In this document: piece by piece, positions 8,276 through 16,996 of the stretch
Numbering within the stretch: the stretch's first letter is position 1
Layout of the letters: the number at the start of each line of letters is the position of its first letter
DNA from: an uncultured Maribacter sp.
Lineage (GTDB): Bacteria > Bacteroidota > Bacteroidia > Flavobacteriales > Flavobacteriaceae
Direction of reading: 5' to 3'
NCBI GenBank assembly: GCA_947498505.1
Contig: CANMKG010000002.1
Span: 62,001 to 126,000, forward strand
DNA: 64,000 nucleotides
The notes under the pieces: model-generated
What the model was told of the DNA's origin: nothing
The model's input: the letters and a program-made list of their open reading frames with translations, nothing else
Databases searched by the model: none
Program-made: the position numbers and the translations under genes

Positions 8276-9094
8276 TTAAACATCTTTATTCAGAGGTGTG
8301 CTAAACACAAATTGTTTGGCGTTCAATACGCTGCTTATAACTACTTTTTTATTTAGATTTTTGTCGTTTCCAATATAGTTTGGAAGTGGTAAATTCTTTT
8401 TAAGCGCTATTTCAGAATAATACTCTTTTTTTTGAGGATGGTCTGGATACACGGCATTAATAGTAGTATTCCACCAGTTGTTTTTGATTATCGCCTTAAC
8501 AATGGAAATACAATCATTAAGGTGAATTAAATTCACGGGGCTATCTCCATTAAAGAGTTCTTTTCTTTTAACAAGCATTGTTATTGGGTGTCGTTTGGCA
8601 TTGATTAACCCTCCAAAACGAATTACCGTAGTCAGTAGTTCACTATTATCTTTAAAAACGTTTTCAGATGCTATGAGTTGAATACCCGATTCAGTATTTG
8701 GTTCTGGAACAGTTTCTTCGGTAACTTCACCATCTATATTACCATATACAGCAGTACTACTGGCAAAAATAACTTTTTCTATAGCAGAATTTTCAAGAGC
8801 ACTGTTGAGGTGCTGCATTTTAGAAACATAGTTTTCTTTGTTTTCTCCTCGTAATTTAGGAGGTATATTTATCACAAGAATACTAAGGTCTTTAAGAAAT
8901 TCTGAGATGTTGCCCTTTACTTTGTTTTCACTAAGAGAAATTAAAAATGGAGTGATTCCCTTTTTTTCTAAATCGGATATTTTTTCGGCTGAAGTGGTTG
9001 TTCCTTTAACCGTAAATCCTTCTTTGTAAAGAGATTCTGCTAAGGGCAGGCCTAACCATCCGCAACCTAAAATACCTATTGTAGGTTTATTCAA
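8276..9094 (-). CDS. NAD(P)-binding epimerase/dehydratase-like protein
   Basis: 272 aa. Starts at a TTG that overlaps the end of the upstream peptidase gene by 8 bp; there is no ATG before the Rossmann motif GILGCGWLGLPLA (residues 6-18), so the TTG is needed. The fold is extended SDR, as in YeeZ-like proteins: FASSTAVYG supplies the Ser region and IRFGGLI the substrate side. A canonical YxxxK is not obvious, so catalysis as an epimerase is doubtful. Translationally coupled to the M28 peptidase. Confidence 0.75.
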   Translation of the reverse strand: MNKPTIGILGCGWLGLPLAESLYKEGFTVKGTTTSAEKISDLEKKGITPFLISLSENKVKGNISEFLKDLSILVINIPPKLRGENKENYVSKMQHLNSALENSAIEKVIFASSTAVYGNIDGEVTEETVPEPNTESGIQLIASENVFKDNSELLTTVIRFGGLINAKRHPITMLVKRKELFNGDSPVNLIHLNDCISIVKAIIKNNWWNTTINAVYPDHPQKKEYYSEIALKKNLPLPNYIGNDKNLNKKVVISSVLNAKQFVFSTPLNKDV

Positions 9095-11369
9095 ATTTTA
9101 TAGTTTTAGATATAATTATAGCATCGTTTAGAACAAAAGGTGTTGGTATTTGTTCCTCAGGACGCGGAGGAACAGTAAACAACGCATTACTTAATAAATC
9201 GTTGGATGCCTCATAAATTGTTAATTCTAATGTGCTTGTTTTAGGTATGCTAATTTTTAGCTCCGTATAATTGTTATTCGATATATAATGGGTAATTAAT
9301 TTCCCTTTTTTTCTGTTTTCTAAATAGTATGTTGATAGGGAAACATTATTTACTTCGGCCTTTGTGATATTAACTTCGTTGGTAAAAACATCTAATCGGT
9401 TAACATTGCGTTTCGGTGTAATACATATTTCCAACAAGCGGTTATTATCAATAACGGTATCTAAAGTAGTTTCTATTTTAGGCATTGCAATTGCCTTTAA
9501 TGGAGCTTCAGAGGTGAATGAAAATCCAGTACCATATTTACTACTTATAGTATTGTTATTTAATTTTTGCGGTTCCGTAGGCGTATGTACAAACTGTTTT
9601 GTCCAGTCGGAAGGATACTTGTCATAAGTAGCCCATTTAGCCGTATTTGTGTCAGCATCGTACAAATACACTAAACTAGTTGGTCTTGCATTTTCTGGAG
9701 TAAATCCTGCATTAAAATGTGCTTTAAGCATAAGCCCAAAAAATAACATAAAACCTATAACAGCCAACGTTTTTTTTCGCTTATAAAAACTAAACACCGG
9801 TAATAGTAAAAAGAAGGTGAGTGTTGTTAATGCTGTAGATGCTACCATCATTTTTAAGCCTAGCCCTACGGGAAATTGTTTTATAAAAGGAGTATAGATG
9901 AAAATAGCAGGTAAAGCTAAAAATACCAATAGGTATGCATTTGGAGTTTTCTGATTAAGAATAACTAAAAATGAGGCTAACAATGCATATACGGGGACTA
10001 TAAAGAAGCTTGCTCCTTTTAAATATACAGCAATAAGGGTGCAAATAATTAACCAAAGTACAATTGGAGCAACTAATAAATTTGAAGTTTGTACGGATTT
10101 ATATTTTTTATAGACACTAAATCCTACTGCTATAGAAAACAATACGAAGGCAAGAATATAGGTATGACCGTTATAAGTGAATCCATGTAGTATTTCTGTA
10201 TACTGCGGATATAGCCATTTTAGAACAGACCAGCTGTAAAAACCAACAATTGCGTTAATTGCTAAGGTAATTAGCAACTGTAAAAACCCTTTACTGATTT
10301 CAATAGCGTTTAATTGTTTTTTTCGGAAGCCATAAATTAGTAATGCAATAAAAATAATAATAGCTAAAAGAAGCATAGGGAAAATCCAATCAAACGGATA
10401 GCTTATTAGTTTAAAAAAGGGAACATTAAAATAAATGTAGTCGTTAAGACTTTTTAAATCGTTTACACTGTGATTACTAAAATAATTTAACAGTGGCATT
10501 AAATAGCTGCCTTGGTGAGCTAATGAACTTTTATCCATTCTTTCGTAATTATCCCGAACGGTATGGTAGTCGTAATGGTCATCAATAAAAGCAAAATTAA
10601 ATCCTTCAATATCACCATCCTCTCTAAAAACAGTTAGGTCAGTATCATTTGGTAGCATTTTGTAAATGCTATATACCAGCGAATTTGCAACAGGGTAATC
10701 AGGATTGGCCTTAGTAAATTCTTTTATAAGGGTACCGTTACCTCTGTTGGTCTCAATTAACATATAACTTGGTCCGCCACTGCCCCGTGCTTCAAAATTT
10801 AAAACCAGACCAACATCACTTGCCCAAGGATGCTGATTTACAAACAAATCAGCACCATTTAATCCTAATTCTTCACTATCTGATATTAAAATTATAATGT
10901 CATTTTTTGGCTGTTTGTTTTTACTTAAAAAAACACGAATACCTTCTAAAATGGTAGCTACTCCACTACCAGCATCACTGGCGCCAAGTGAGGAATGCGG
11001 ATTACTATCATAATGACTAAGTAATAACAGTGCTTTTCCTTTTTCGCTTCCCTTTATTCGAGCTAAAATGTTAGTTGCTTTACTTAAATTACCCCAATCG
11101 CCAGCAGTATAACCTTCTTGAAGTGATGTTTTTAAACCCAAAAGATTTAGTTGTTCAACAATGTAATTACGTACTTCTGCATGTCCGGGGAAACCAGTTG
11201 AATGTGGCTTTTGAGACATATTTTTCACATGTGCTGCAGCTTTGTCTACTGAAAATTCTGTTTCTGTTGATTTTTCACCTTCAGTATATGTAGGCATTTC
11301 AGATTTAAAAGACCAGTATACTGCTAGTAGAATAAGAAAAATGGAGGTTAGAGAACTAAATTTTTTCAT
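9087..11369 (-). CDS. Membrane-anchored M28 family zinc aminopeptidase
   Basis: 760 aa from MKKFSSLTS; upstream in-frame ATGs would only add a poor leader. One N-terminal membrane anchor, then an M28 peptidase domain (about 40-310) with zinc ligands visible in LLSHYDS, GASDAGSGVA, SDSEELGLNG and DDHYDYHT. The second half has about eight hydrophobic segments (roughly 330-570) and a C-terminal periplasmic beta-rich region. This layout resembles the M28 peptidases with a multi-span membrane domain (Fxna/ERMP1-like). It probably trims peptides in the periplasm. Operon with the downstream SDR gene. Confidence 0.88.
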   Translation of the reverse strand: MKKFSSLTSIFLILLAVYWSFKSEMPTYTEGEKSTETEFSVDKAAAHVKNMSQKPHSTGFPGHAEVRNYIVEQLNLLGLKTSLQEGYTAGDWGNLSKATNILARIKGSEKGKALLLLSHYDSNPHSSLGASDAGSGVATILEGIRVFLSKNKQPKNDIIILISDSEELGLNGADLFVNQHPWASDVGLVLNFEARGSGGPSYMLIETNRGNGTLIKEFTKANPDYPVANSLVYSIYKMLPNDTDLTVFREDGDIEGFNFAFIDDHYDYHTVRDNYERMDKSSLAHQGSYLMPLLNYFSNHSVNDLKSLNDYIYFNVPFFKLISYPFDWIFPMLLLAIIIFIALLIYGFRKKQLNAIEISKGFLQLLITLAINAIVGFYSWSVLKWLYPQYTEILHGFTYNGHTYILAFVLFSIAVGFSVYKKYKSVQTSNLLVAPIVLWLIICTLIAVYLKGASFFIVPVYALLASFLVILNQKTPNAYLLVFLALPAIFIYTPFIKQFPVGLGLKMMVASTALTTLTFFLLLPVFSFYKRKKTLAVIGFMLFFGLMLKAHFNAGFTPENARPTSLVYLYDADTNTAKWATYDKYPSDWTKQFVHTPTEPQKLNNNTISSKYGTGFSFTSEAPLKAIAMPKIETTLDTVIDNNRLLEICITPKRNVNRLDVFTNEVNITKAEVNNVSLSTYYLENRKKGKLITHYISNNNYTELKISIPKTSTLELTIYEASNDLLSNALFTVPPRPEEQIPTPFVLNDAIIISKTIKFE

Positions 11370-11443
11370 ACTCATTAAATGTATAAAATTTAGAGGAATC
11401 ATACCATACATCTGGTTTTTTTAAATTTTTCATATTATTTTCC

Positions 11444-11451
11444 TATCTTTA
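11444..11451 (+). promoter_or_regulatory. Candidate -7 box for the CBS gene
   Basis: TATCTTTA, one base from TAnnTTTG, 26 nt upstream of the start codon. No clear -33 TTTG. Confidence 0.3.
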
Positions 11452-11477
11452 GTAATCAACCTTTAAATATTAATACT

Positions 11478-11942
11478 ATGGGAATCAAAAGTTTTCAAGG
11501 CGCACGTAAGCCAACAAAGAAGGAGTTTGATGCCCCAATTTTAGTTGCAGATTATATGACTACTAAGTTGATAACCTTTTCACCTGAGCAGTCTATATTA
11601 GAGGTTATGGAGCAATTTGCTAAACATCATATTTCTGGAGGTCCGGTTATGGACTCAAACGGATTTTTGGTAGGAATTATTTCTGAAGCAGATTGTATGA
11701 AACAAATTTCTGAAAGTAGATATTTTAATCAACCTATTTTAGACAAAAGTGTTGAAAAATATATGACGAAAAATGTTCAAACCATACCGCATGACATCAG
11801 TATTTTTGATGCTGCTGGAATATTTGACGAACATAACAGACGGAGACTACCTGTTATGAAAAACGGACTGTTAGTTGGTCAAATAAGTAGAAAAGATATT
11901 GTTATCGCTGCACTAAAACTCAACGGGCAAAACTGGAAGTAG
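11478..11942 (+). CDS. CBS-domain pair protein
   Basis: 154 aa built of two CBS motifs: about residues 23-80 (VADYMTTKLITFSPEQSILE) and 93-150 (VEKYMTKNVQTIPHDISIFD), each with the typical PVMD/LPVMK core and ending in the S-x-K-D/E-A-D type signature. Such stand-alone Bateman modules bind adenine nucleotides and regulate partner proteins. Cytosolic. The stop is one nucleotide from the stop of the convergent zinc-ribbon gene, so there is no room for a terminator between them. Confidence 0.85.
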   Translation: MGIKSFQGARKPTKKEFDAPILVADYMTTKLITFSPEQSILEVMEQFAKHHISGGPVMDSNGFLVGIISEADCMKQISESRYFNQPILDKSVEKYMTKNVQTIPHDISIFDAAGIFDEHNRRRLPVMKNGLLVGQISRKDIVIAALKLNGQNWK

Positions 11943-11943
11943 T

Positions 11944-12294
11944 TTACTCCCTTTTTACAATCATATAATAATCATTATCTAAGGGTAAATAACCTAAGTC
12001 GTAGACAAAATAATAGGTTGTGCCTTTTTTAGTGGTATATAAGTTTGTGATAAACTCAAAATCAAAACCCTTATCCATTAACCGGGTTCTAGTGGTTTTG
12101 GTTTTTCCTTCTTTTAAAGAAAAACTATCTAACACGCGATAGTTTTTGCGCAAACGATTATTTATATTTCTAATAAGGTTTTTACTATCCTTATTTACTT
12201 TGTTGTTATAGGCATTTCTGCAATAATCGGAGCAGTATTTTTTATCTACTCGTCCAATTATTTTTTCACCACATTCGAGGCACTTTTTTTCCAA
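11944..12294 (-). CDS. Small zinc-ribbon (DUF2116-like) protein
   Basis: About 116 aa if started at the TTG just before EKKCLECG. The open frame extends to 12492, but that would overlap the pentapeptide gene by 140 bp and give an N-terminus without conserved features; an ATG at 12381 is the other possibility. Four cysteines (CLEC, CSDYC) form a zinc knuckle near the N-terminus, followed by a helical R/K-rich region and a C-terminal half (YTTKKGTTYYFVYDLGYLPL) that I recognise as conserved in flavobacterial proteins of unknown function. Possibly binds nucleic acid. Confidence 0.65.
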   Translation of the reverse strand: MEKKCLECGEKIIGRVDKKYCSDYCRNAYNNKVNKDSKNLIRNINNRLRKNYRVLDSFSLKEGKTKTTRTRLMDKGFDFEFITNLYTTKKGTTYYFVYDLGYLPLDNDYYMIVKRE

Positions 12295-12352
12295 AATGTT
12301 TGGCTTTATGTTAAACGCAAGCGGTTTTTTGATTATTGGTAAGTTACAAATT

Positions 12353-12925
12353 TTAGTCGTTATTTTTAACTTTAATTCCATAACCGCTGAGTAACCCAAA
12401 TAGCCCTTGTTGCGAAAAAATGGCTTTTTTAAGCTTGTTGTTTTCGGGGTGTATATTGTAGTTGTAAGAGGTAGTAAAATCTGAGGATTCAAGATTGGAT
12501 TGCTGAAAAATGGTATGTTCCAAATTACAATTGTTGAAAATTGCTGAAGTTAAATTTGTTTCAGTAAAATCGGTTTTAAACATTTTGCAATCTACAAATG
12601 AGGTATGTTTAATGTTTAGTTGATAAAAAGACGAAAGTGTTAAATCACAATCAAAAAACGAAAAACGTAACAAAAAGGTGTTACACCTATCAAAACGAAG
12701 CCCAGTTAGTTTACAATGGTTAAAGTTAACATTGTTGAAGGTTGTATGCGATAAATTAGCATTGCTAAAATTACAATCTACAAAGGTACATTCTGTAAAA
12801 TTTTGGTTGTCTAAAAGAGAATCAGAGAAGTCACAGTTGTTAAAAGTACAGCCGTCATAAGTTGCCTTTTTAAGTTTAGTTTCACCTTTATATGTGGTGT
12901 CTGTTATAAATGGATTATCACTCAT
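12353..12925 (-). CDS. Pentapeptide repeat protein
   Basis: 190 aa, almost wholly made of pentapeptide repeats with Phe or Leu at the centre (CTFNNCDFSDSLLDNQNF and onward to residue 160), so it should fold as a right-handed quadrilateral beta-helix. The Qnr/MfpA gyrase-protecting proteins have this fold and roughly this size, but the fold alone does not prove that role. No signal peptide. Ends 59 bp before the TTG of the zinc-ribbon gene on the same strand. Confidence 0.85.
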   Translation of the reverse strand: MSDNPFITDTTYKGETKLKKATYDGCTFNNCDFSDSLLDNQNFTECTFVDCNFSNANLSHTTFNNVNFNHCKLTGLRFDRCNTFLLRFSFFDCDLTLSSFYQLNIKHTSFVDCKMFKTDFTETNLTSAIFNNCNLEHTIFQQSNLESSDFTTSYNYNIHPENNKLKKAIFSQQGLFGLLSGYGIKVKNND

Positions 12926-13042
12926 GTTATAAATGTAAAATGTGAAAATATTAATTAATGTTTGGGAATCCTTTTTTTAAGGATACTTAATTTTTGAATG
13001 TTAAAAATATGTTAAAAATATAAGAAAAGGACTACAAAACAA

Positions 13043-13050
13043 TAACTTTG
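13043..13050 (+). promoter_or_regulatory. -7 box for the GH99-like lipoprotein gene
   Basis: TAACTTTG matches TAnnTTTG exactly and lies 37 nt before the ATG. Directly upstream are two copies of GTTAAAAATAT (near 12999-13022) that may act in regulation or just be AT-rich promoter DNA. Confidence 0.5.
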
Positions 13051-13087
13051 AAACGTTCCCCTGGGTTTAATATGAAAATGACGAAAA

Positions 13088-14449
13088 ATGAGGAACAAAT
13101 TTAAAATTGGGGCTCTTGCCCTTGGTATTGTAATCTTTTTTATATCCTGTGAAAAAGATATTGAAAACGAAAAGTTTATTGGAGTTAGTTTAGATGCGGA
13201 GAAAGAGTCTGTCCCTTCGGACTCTTTACTGCGCGCTGTTTTGGAAGAGGAGGATGCCTTTAGGGAAGATACTAAAGCTGGCAGAATTGTTGATATTTCT
13301 GGAATGCATGTCGAAAAGGAAAATCCTAAAAAAGTGTATGCGCACTACATGCCTTGGTTTCAAAGTTTAGATTATGATGGTTTTTGGGGACAGCATTGGA
13401 CAATGGCAAATAAAGACCCAAATATTGTTGATAGTTTGGGGCAAAGAGAAATAGCCTCATACTATTATCCAATCATTGGTCCATACTCTTCAAAAGACCC
13501 CGATTTGCAAGAATATCATTTATTAATGATGAAATTGTCTGGAATTGACGGTGTAATTTTTGATTGGTATGGGAGCAGAAATATTTATGACTATCAGCTG
13601 ATTAAAAGTTCAACCAATTCGTTTATGAGACGAGTTAACGATTTAGGACTTGATTTTTCCATTATGTACGAAGATAGGGTAGCGCAACAAGCTGTTGACG
13701 AAGGTTTGGCTACCAATGTGATAGAGGCTGCTCAGTTGGATTTTGAATACATAAAAACAAAATATTTTAGTAGACCAAATTACTTAAAGCATGATGATAA
13801 AGAGTTATTGTTTGTATTTGGTCCCGAAACTATTGTAGATTCAACTGCATGGAACAATATATTTTCGGTTTTTCCAGAGGCTGAAAAACCACATTTTTTA
13901 ACACTATGGGCGGCTCAAGATGCTGTGGGCGACAGCGCATCCGGTGAATTCTTATGGGTCGCTGAAGACCATTTGGTTGCCCATGATTATTATTATGACA
14001 CTTATTTAGGTAATAATTCGGTAACAGTGGGTAGCACTTACCCCGGTTTTGATAGTTTTTATGAAGCAGGCGGATGGGGATTACAACACGAATGGGGCAT
14101 TACCCATAATGCTGGAACAACTTTTTTAGAAACTCTTAATTATACACATCACGAGGCTGCAGACTTTGTTCAATTGGTTACCTGGAACGATTTTGGCGAA
14201 GGCACCATGCTAGAACCTACAGAGGAATTTGGGTTTTTAAATTTACAGCTAATTCAAGAATACACAGGAGTTACTTATGAGCCAATTGATTTGCAAACAG
14301 CATTAGATTTGTACAGGGCAAGAAAGGAATTTGCAGGAAATGTAGATGTTGAATACTATTTAGATAGGGTGTACCGAAAAATTAAAAAATCTAAAATGGA
14401 AAGAGCTCGTCTTATACTTTTAGCGGTGAATACTATTTATGGTTCGTAA
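13088..14449 (+). CDS. GH99/GH71-like glycoside hydrolase lipoprotein
   Basis: 453 aa with a lipoprotein signal (lipobox FFISC, Cys21). After a charged linker, residues about 75-400 resemble the GH99-like (endo-mannanase-type) TIM barrel: YAHYMPWFQ, YYPIIGPYSSKDP, MKLSGIDGVIFDWYG and LVTWNDFGEGTMLEPT are the kind of blocks seen there. Acidic residues in IFDWYG and NDFGEG are candidates for the active site. It is surface- or periplasm-exposed and probably acts on alpha-mannan-like or related glycans. Single gene, not in a recognisable polysaccharide utilisation locus. Exact substrate unknown. Confidence 0.75.
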   Translation: MRNKFKIGALALGIVIFFISCEKDIENEKFIGVSLDAEKESVPSDSLLRAVLEEEDAFREDTKAGRIVDISGMHVEKENPKKVYAHYMPWFQSLDYDGFWGQHWTMANKDPNIVDSLGQREIASYYYPIIGPYSSKDPDLQEYHLLMMKLSGIDGVIFDWYGSRNIYDYQLIKSSTNSFMRRVNDLGLDFSIMYEDRVAQQAVDEGLATNVIEAAQLDFEYIKTKYFSRPNYLKHDDKELLFVFGPETIVDSTAWNNIFSVFPEAEKPHFLTLWAAQDAVGDSASGEFLWVAEDHLVAHDYYYDTYLGNNSVTVGSTYPGFDSFYEAGGWGLQHEWGITHNAGTTFLETLNYTHHEAADFVQLVTWNDFGEGTMLEPTEEFGFLNLQLIQEYTGVTYEPIDLQTALDLYRARKEFAGNVDVEYYLDRVYRKIKKSKMERARLILLAVNTIYGS

Positions 14450-14487
14450 TCTTTTTTCAATAGTTGTTTAGACTACTTTTTAAAATG

Positions 14488-14495
14488 TACTTTTG
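14488..14495 (+). promoter_or_regulatory. -7 box for the EamA transporter gene
   Basis: TACTTTTG matches TAnnTTTG. It lies only 8 nt before the first in-frame ATG (14504), which supports starting translation at the second ATG (14516) instead. Confidence 0.5.
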
Positions 14496-14515
14496 ATGCC
14501 TAAATGTGTTGTACT

Positions 14516-15454
14516 ATGGCATCAAGTTCTAGAAGTGTTTTAGTGGTTTTGTCCTTTTTCGCGATATATTTTATATGGGGCTCTACCTATATGCTTAATA
14601 AAATTGTAGTTACTGAGTTACCGCCGTTTATGATTGCGGGTATACGTTTTGTGGTGGCAGGGTCTTTAATTTTTGTAATCGCAAAGTTCATGGGACTCTC
14701 ATTACAAATTAGCCGTAAACAATTGTACAATTGTAGCTTGGCAGGTCTTTTGTTTTTAACCCTAGGGAACGGACTTGCCGTATGGTCGTTACAGTATTTA
14801 GACAGTAGTTTTGCAGCACTGGAAATTTCAGCACAACCACTTGTAGTGCTATTTTTAATGCGCATTTTACAAGGCAAAAAAATAAAGAGTGAATCTGTTA
14901 TTGGTATTGTTTTAGGTATCGTAGGTATATTTTTATTAGTAAGTCAGAAGGAATTAGTACAAAAAGAGGGTGCACTGCAAGGTATTTTAATGATATTGCT
15001 TTGTATGTTATGTTGGGGATATGGTAGCCTGTTTGTTGGTAAAGCCGACTTGCCCCAAAACTCGTTTGTAAATACGGGTTATCAAATGTTTATAGGAGGA
15101 ATATTGCTTGTACTGTGTAGTTTTGGATTGTCTGAAAACTGGACATCTCCTGTTGTTTGGAGTACACCAGTATTGTTATCGGTGTTAGGCTTAATTGTTT
15201 TCGGCGGTATTATAGCATTTACGGCCTTTAATTTTTTACTAAAAGTAGTATCACCCGAAAAAGTAGCAACATCTACTTACGTAAACCCAATTGTAGCGTT
15301 GTTTTTGGGTTGGTTTTTTCTAGATGAAAAGGTTACCTTAATGTCGGTTGTTGCAGCGGTTATTTTGCTAACTGGAGTATATTTTATTAATAGTAGTAAA
15401 AACGATAAAGCACCTAAACGCAGTCTTAGAAAATGGTTGCAGCGGAGGGTTTAG
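14516..15454 (+). CDS. EamA/DMT-family transporter
   Basis: 312 aa from the ATG at 14516, chosen because the likely promoter is too close to the ATG at 14504. Ten hydrophobic helices in two five-helix EamA repeats; FIWGSTYMLNKIVVTELPP is the characteristic start of repeat 1 and ILLCMLCWGYGSLF that of repeat 2. Inner-membrane metabolite exporter of the drug/metabolite superfamily; substrate unknown. The C-terminal tail is short and basic. The last codons are part of a 13-bp inverted repeat that forms a likely terminator. Confidence 0.88.
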   Translation: MASSSRSVLVVLSFFAIYFIWGSTYMLNKIVVTELPPFMIAGIRFVVAGSLIFVIAKFMGLSLQISRKQLYNCSLAGLLFLTLGNGLAVWSLQYLDSSFAALEISAQPLVVLFLMRILQGKKIKSESVIGIVLGIVGIFLLVSQKELVQKEGALQGILMILLCMLCWGYGSLFVGKADLPQNSFVNTGYQMFIGGILLVLCSFGLSENWTSPVVWSTPVLLSVLGLIVFGGIIAFTAFNFLLKVVSPEKVATSTYVNPIVALFLGWFFLDEKVTLMSVVAAVILLTGVYFINSSKNDKAPKRSLRKWLQRRV

Positions 15455-15461
15455 GTGCTTT
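15407..15461 (+). terminator. Inverted repeat with one arm inside the EamA coding sequence
   Basis: AAAGCACCTAAAC (15407-15419) is perfectly complementary to GTTTAGGTGCTTT (15449-15461), with a 29-nt loop. The left arm encodes part of the C-terminus and the right arm contains the stop codon. The long loop is unusual for an intrinsic terminator. Confidence 0.5.
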
Positions 15462-15475
15462 ATTATTGAATGTTT

Positions 15476-16093
15476 TTACTCTATTTCAAGTCTTAAAGCA
15501 TCATAGGAATTGGTTTGTATGCCAATTAATCCATATGTAGTTTCCCCATTTTTAATTACAGTTCCGTTAATATTATATTCCAGCATTTCGTCTTTAAATT
15601 TTTTGTTTGCTGAACTTGCTGCAATCATATTTCCTCCAGCTATACCTGGGCCTAAAACAAGTCCAATAGGCGTTGAACTTGTTTGCTCCGTACGTCCATT
15701 AGAAGTTGAGCTGGTGTACAAATTAACAGGAGATAAAAGTAAATAAAACAAGTAGGTTGCTGGATGTTGCTTTAAGGTTTTAAAAACTTTTTCATTTTCT
15801 AAAACATAAATTTCGGTTCCGTCTTCATAAGTTAATATGGCATCTCTACCAAATGTTAAATCTTTGCCAGAGTTATTGGTAATTTTTACGGCTACCAGCT
15901 TTACACCTTTAGTTACTTCTTTTTTCTTGTATTTTTTTCGTAACAAGTCGTATTTATATTCCAGATTTACGCCGTCACTTTCATTAGTTGATACATAATT
16001 AATGGATTTTGGTTGAATCATTTTGTACCCAGATGCACAACTAGTTAATAATGCTATTGCAATAAGTAAAAAGGAAGTTTTAATAATTTTCAT
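15476..16093 (-). CDS. Lipoprotein of unknown function
   Basis: 205 aa with a lipoprotein signal (MKIIKTSFLLIAIALLTSC, Cys19). The mature part has a beta-rich segment (KLVAVKITNNSGKDLTFGRDA) reminiscent of small immunoglobulin-like domains, a hydrophobic glycine-rich segment (GLVLGPGIAGGNMIA) that may insert into a membrane, and a C-terminal strand-rich end. I do not recognise the family. Single gene, convergent with the EamA gene. Confidence 0.7.
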   Translation of the reverse strand: MKIIKTSFLLIAIALLTSCASGYKMIQPKSINYVSTNESDGVNLEYKYDLLRKKYKKKEVTKGVKLVAVKITNNSGKDLTFGRDAILTYEDGTEIYVLENEKVFKTLKQHPATYLFYLLLSPVNLYTSSTSNGRTEQTSSTPIGLVLGPGIAGGNMIAASSANKKFKDEMLEYNINGTVIKNGETTYGLIGIQTNSYDALRLEIE

Positions 16094-16306
16094 CTATTAG
16101 ATTTTGGTTAAGGTTTTTCTTTTGTTAAACAGCAGACCTATTGATAATTCTTGCCTAAAATTCGGGGCGAAAAGTAGGTTTTTTCAATAACTGAAAGATG
16201 ATAATTTAGTTAAAACGAGCATATTTTCTATATAATGCTATATAGGAGTTACAATAGCTAGATTTTGAGGAGTAATTTGAAAGATAAGTACCTGCGATGT
16301 TACTTT

Positions 16307-16996
16307 TTATTTTAAAAATTTTGCAACTTCCTCTCTATATTTTTCTCCAATAGGAATTTCAATAGTATTAACCTCAACATCTTTACTGGTGAAAGCTGTT
16401 ATTTTATTGTGGTTGACTATGTAAGATCGATGCACGCGTACAAATCTATTATCTAGCTCTTTTTCAAAATTAGATATGCTGTACTTTACAGTATGTGTTA
16501 CATCTGGCATATGAACTTTTACATAGTCTTTGAGGCTTTCGATATAAAGAATTTGGTTAAAATCTATTTTTACCTTTTTCCTGTTTTTAGTTACAAAAAT
16601 ATAGTCAGCGTCTTTTGACAAAGTAGCTTGAGAAGTATTAGGATTCTGGTTTACAAACTTCTCAATAGCTCTAAAAAACCGACTAAAGGTTATGGGTTTT
16701 AATAAGTAGTCAACAGCGTTAAGGTCAAATCCATCTACAGCATAATCCCTATAAGCAGTGGTGAAAATTACTTTTGGTTTATGAATAAGATTTTTAAAAA
16801 AATCGGTACCCTTTAAAACAGGCATTTCAATATCCAAAAACATAAGATCAATACTTTCGTTTTTCAATATTTTACTAGCCTCAATAGCAGAGGTACAAGA
16901 AGCTACCAATGTAAAATTATCTAATTGCCCTAAATGTGATTCAATAAGCTCTCTTGCTAAAGATTCATCATCTACAATCATGCAACGGTAGCTCAT
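16307..16996 (-). CDS. LytTR-family response regulator
   Basis: 229 aa. Receiver domain 1-120 with acidic D9-D10, phosphoacceptor D55 (FLDIEMP) and K in LLKPI; LytTR DNA-binding domain about 135-229 (IFVTKNRKKVKIDFNQILYI ... RVHRSYIVNHNKI). Such regulators bind pairs of short direct repeats. Its gene overlaps that of the sensor kinase by 4 bp (ATGA), the kinase being upstream. The divergent lipoprotein/hydrolase operon at 18281 is the obvious candidate target, but no clear LytTR box was identified by eye. Confidence 0.92.
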   Translation of the reverse strand: MSYRCMIVDDESLARELIESHLGQLDNFTLVASCTSAIEASKILKNESIDLMFLDIEMPVLKGTDFFKNLIHKPKVIFTTAYRDYAVDGFDLNAVDYLLKPITFSRFFRAIEKFVNQNPNTSQATLSKDADYIFVTKNRKKVKIDFNQILYIESLKDYVKVHMPDVTHTVKYSISNFEKELDNRFVRVHRSYIVNHNKITAFTSKDVEVNTIEIPIGEKYREEVAKFLK

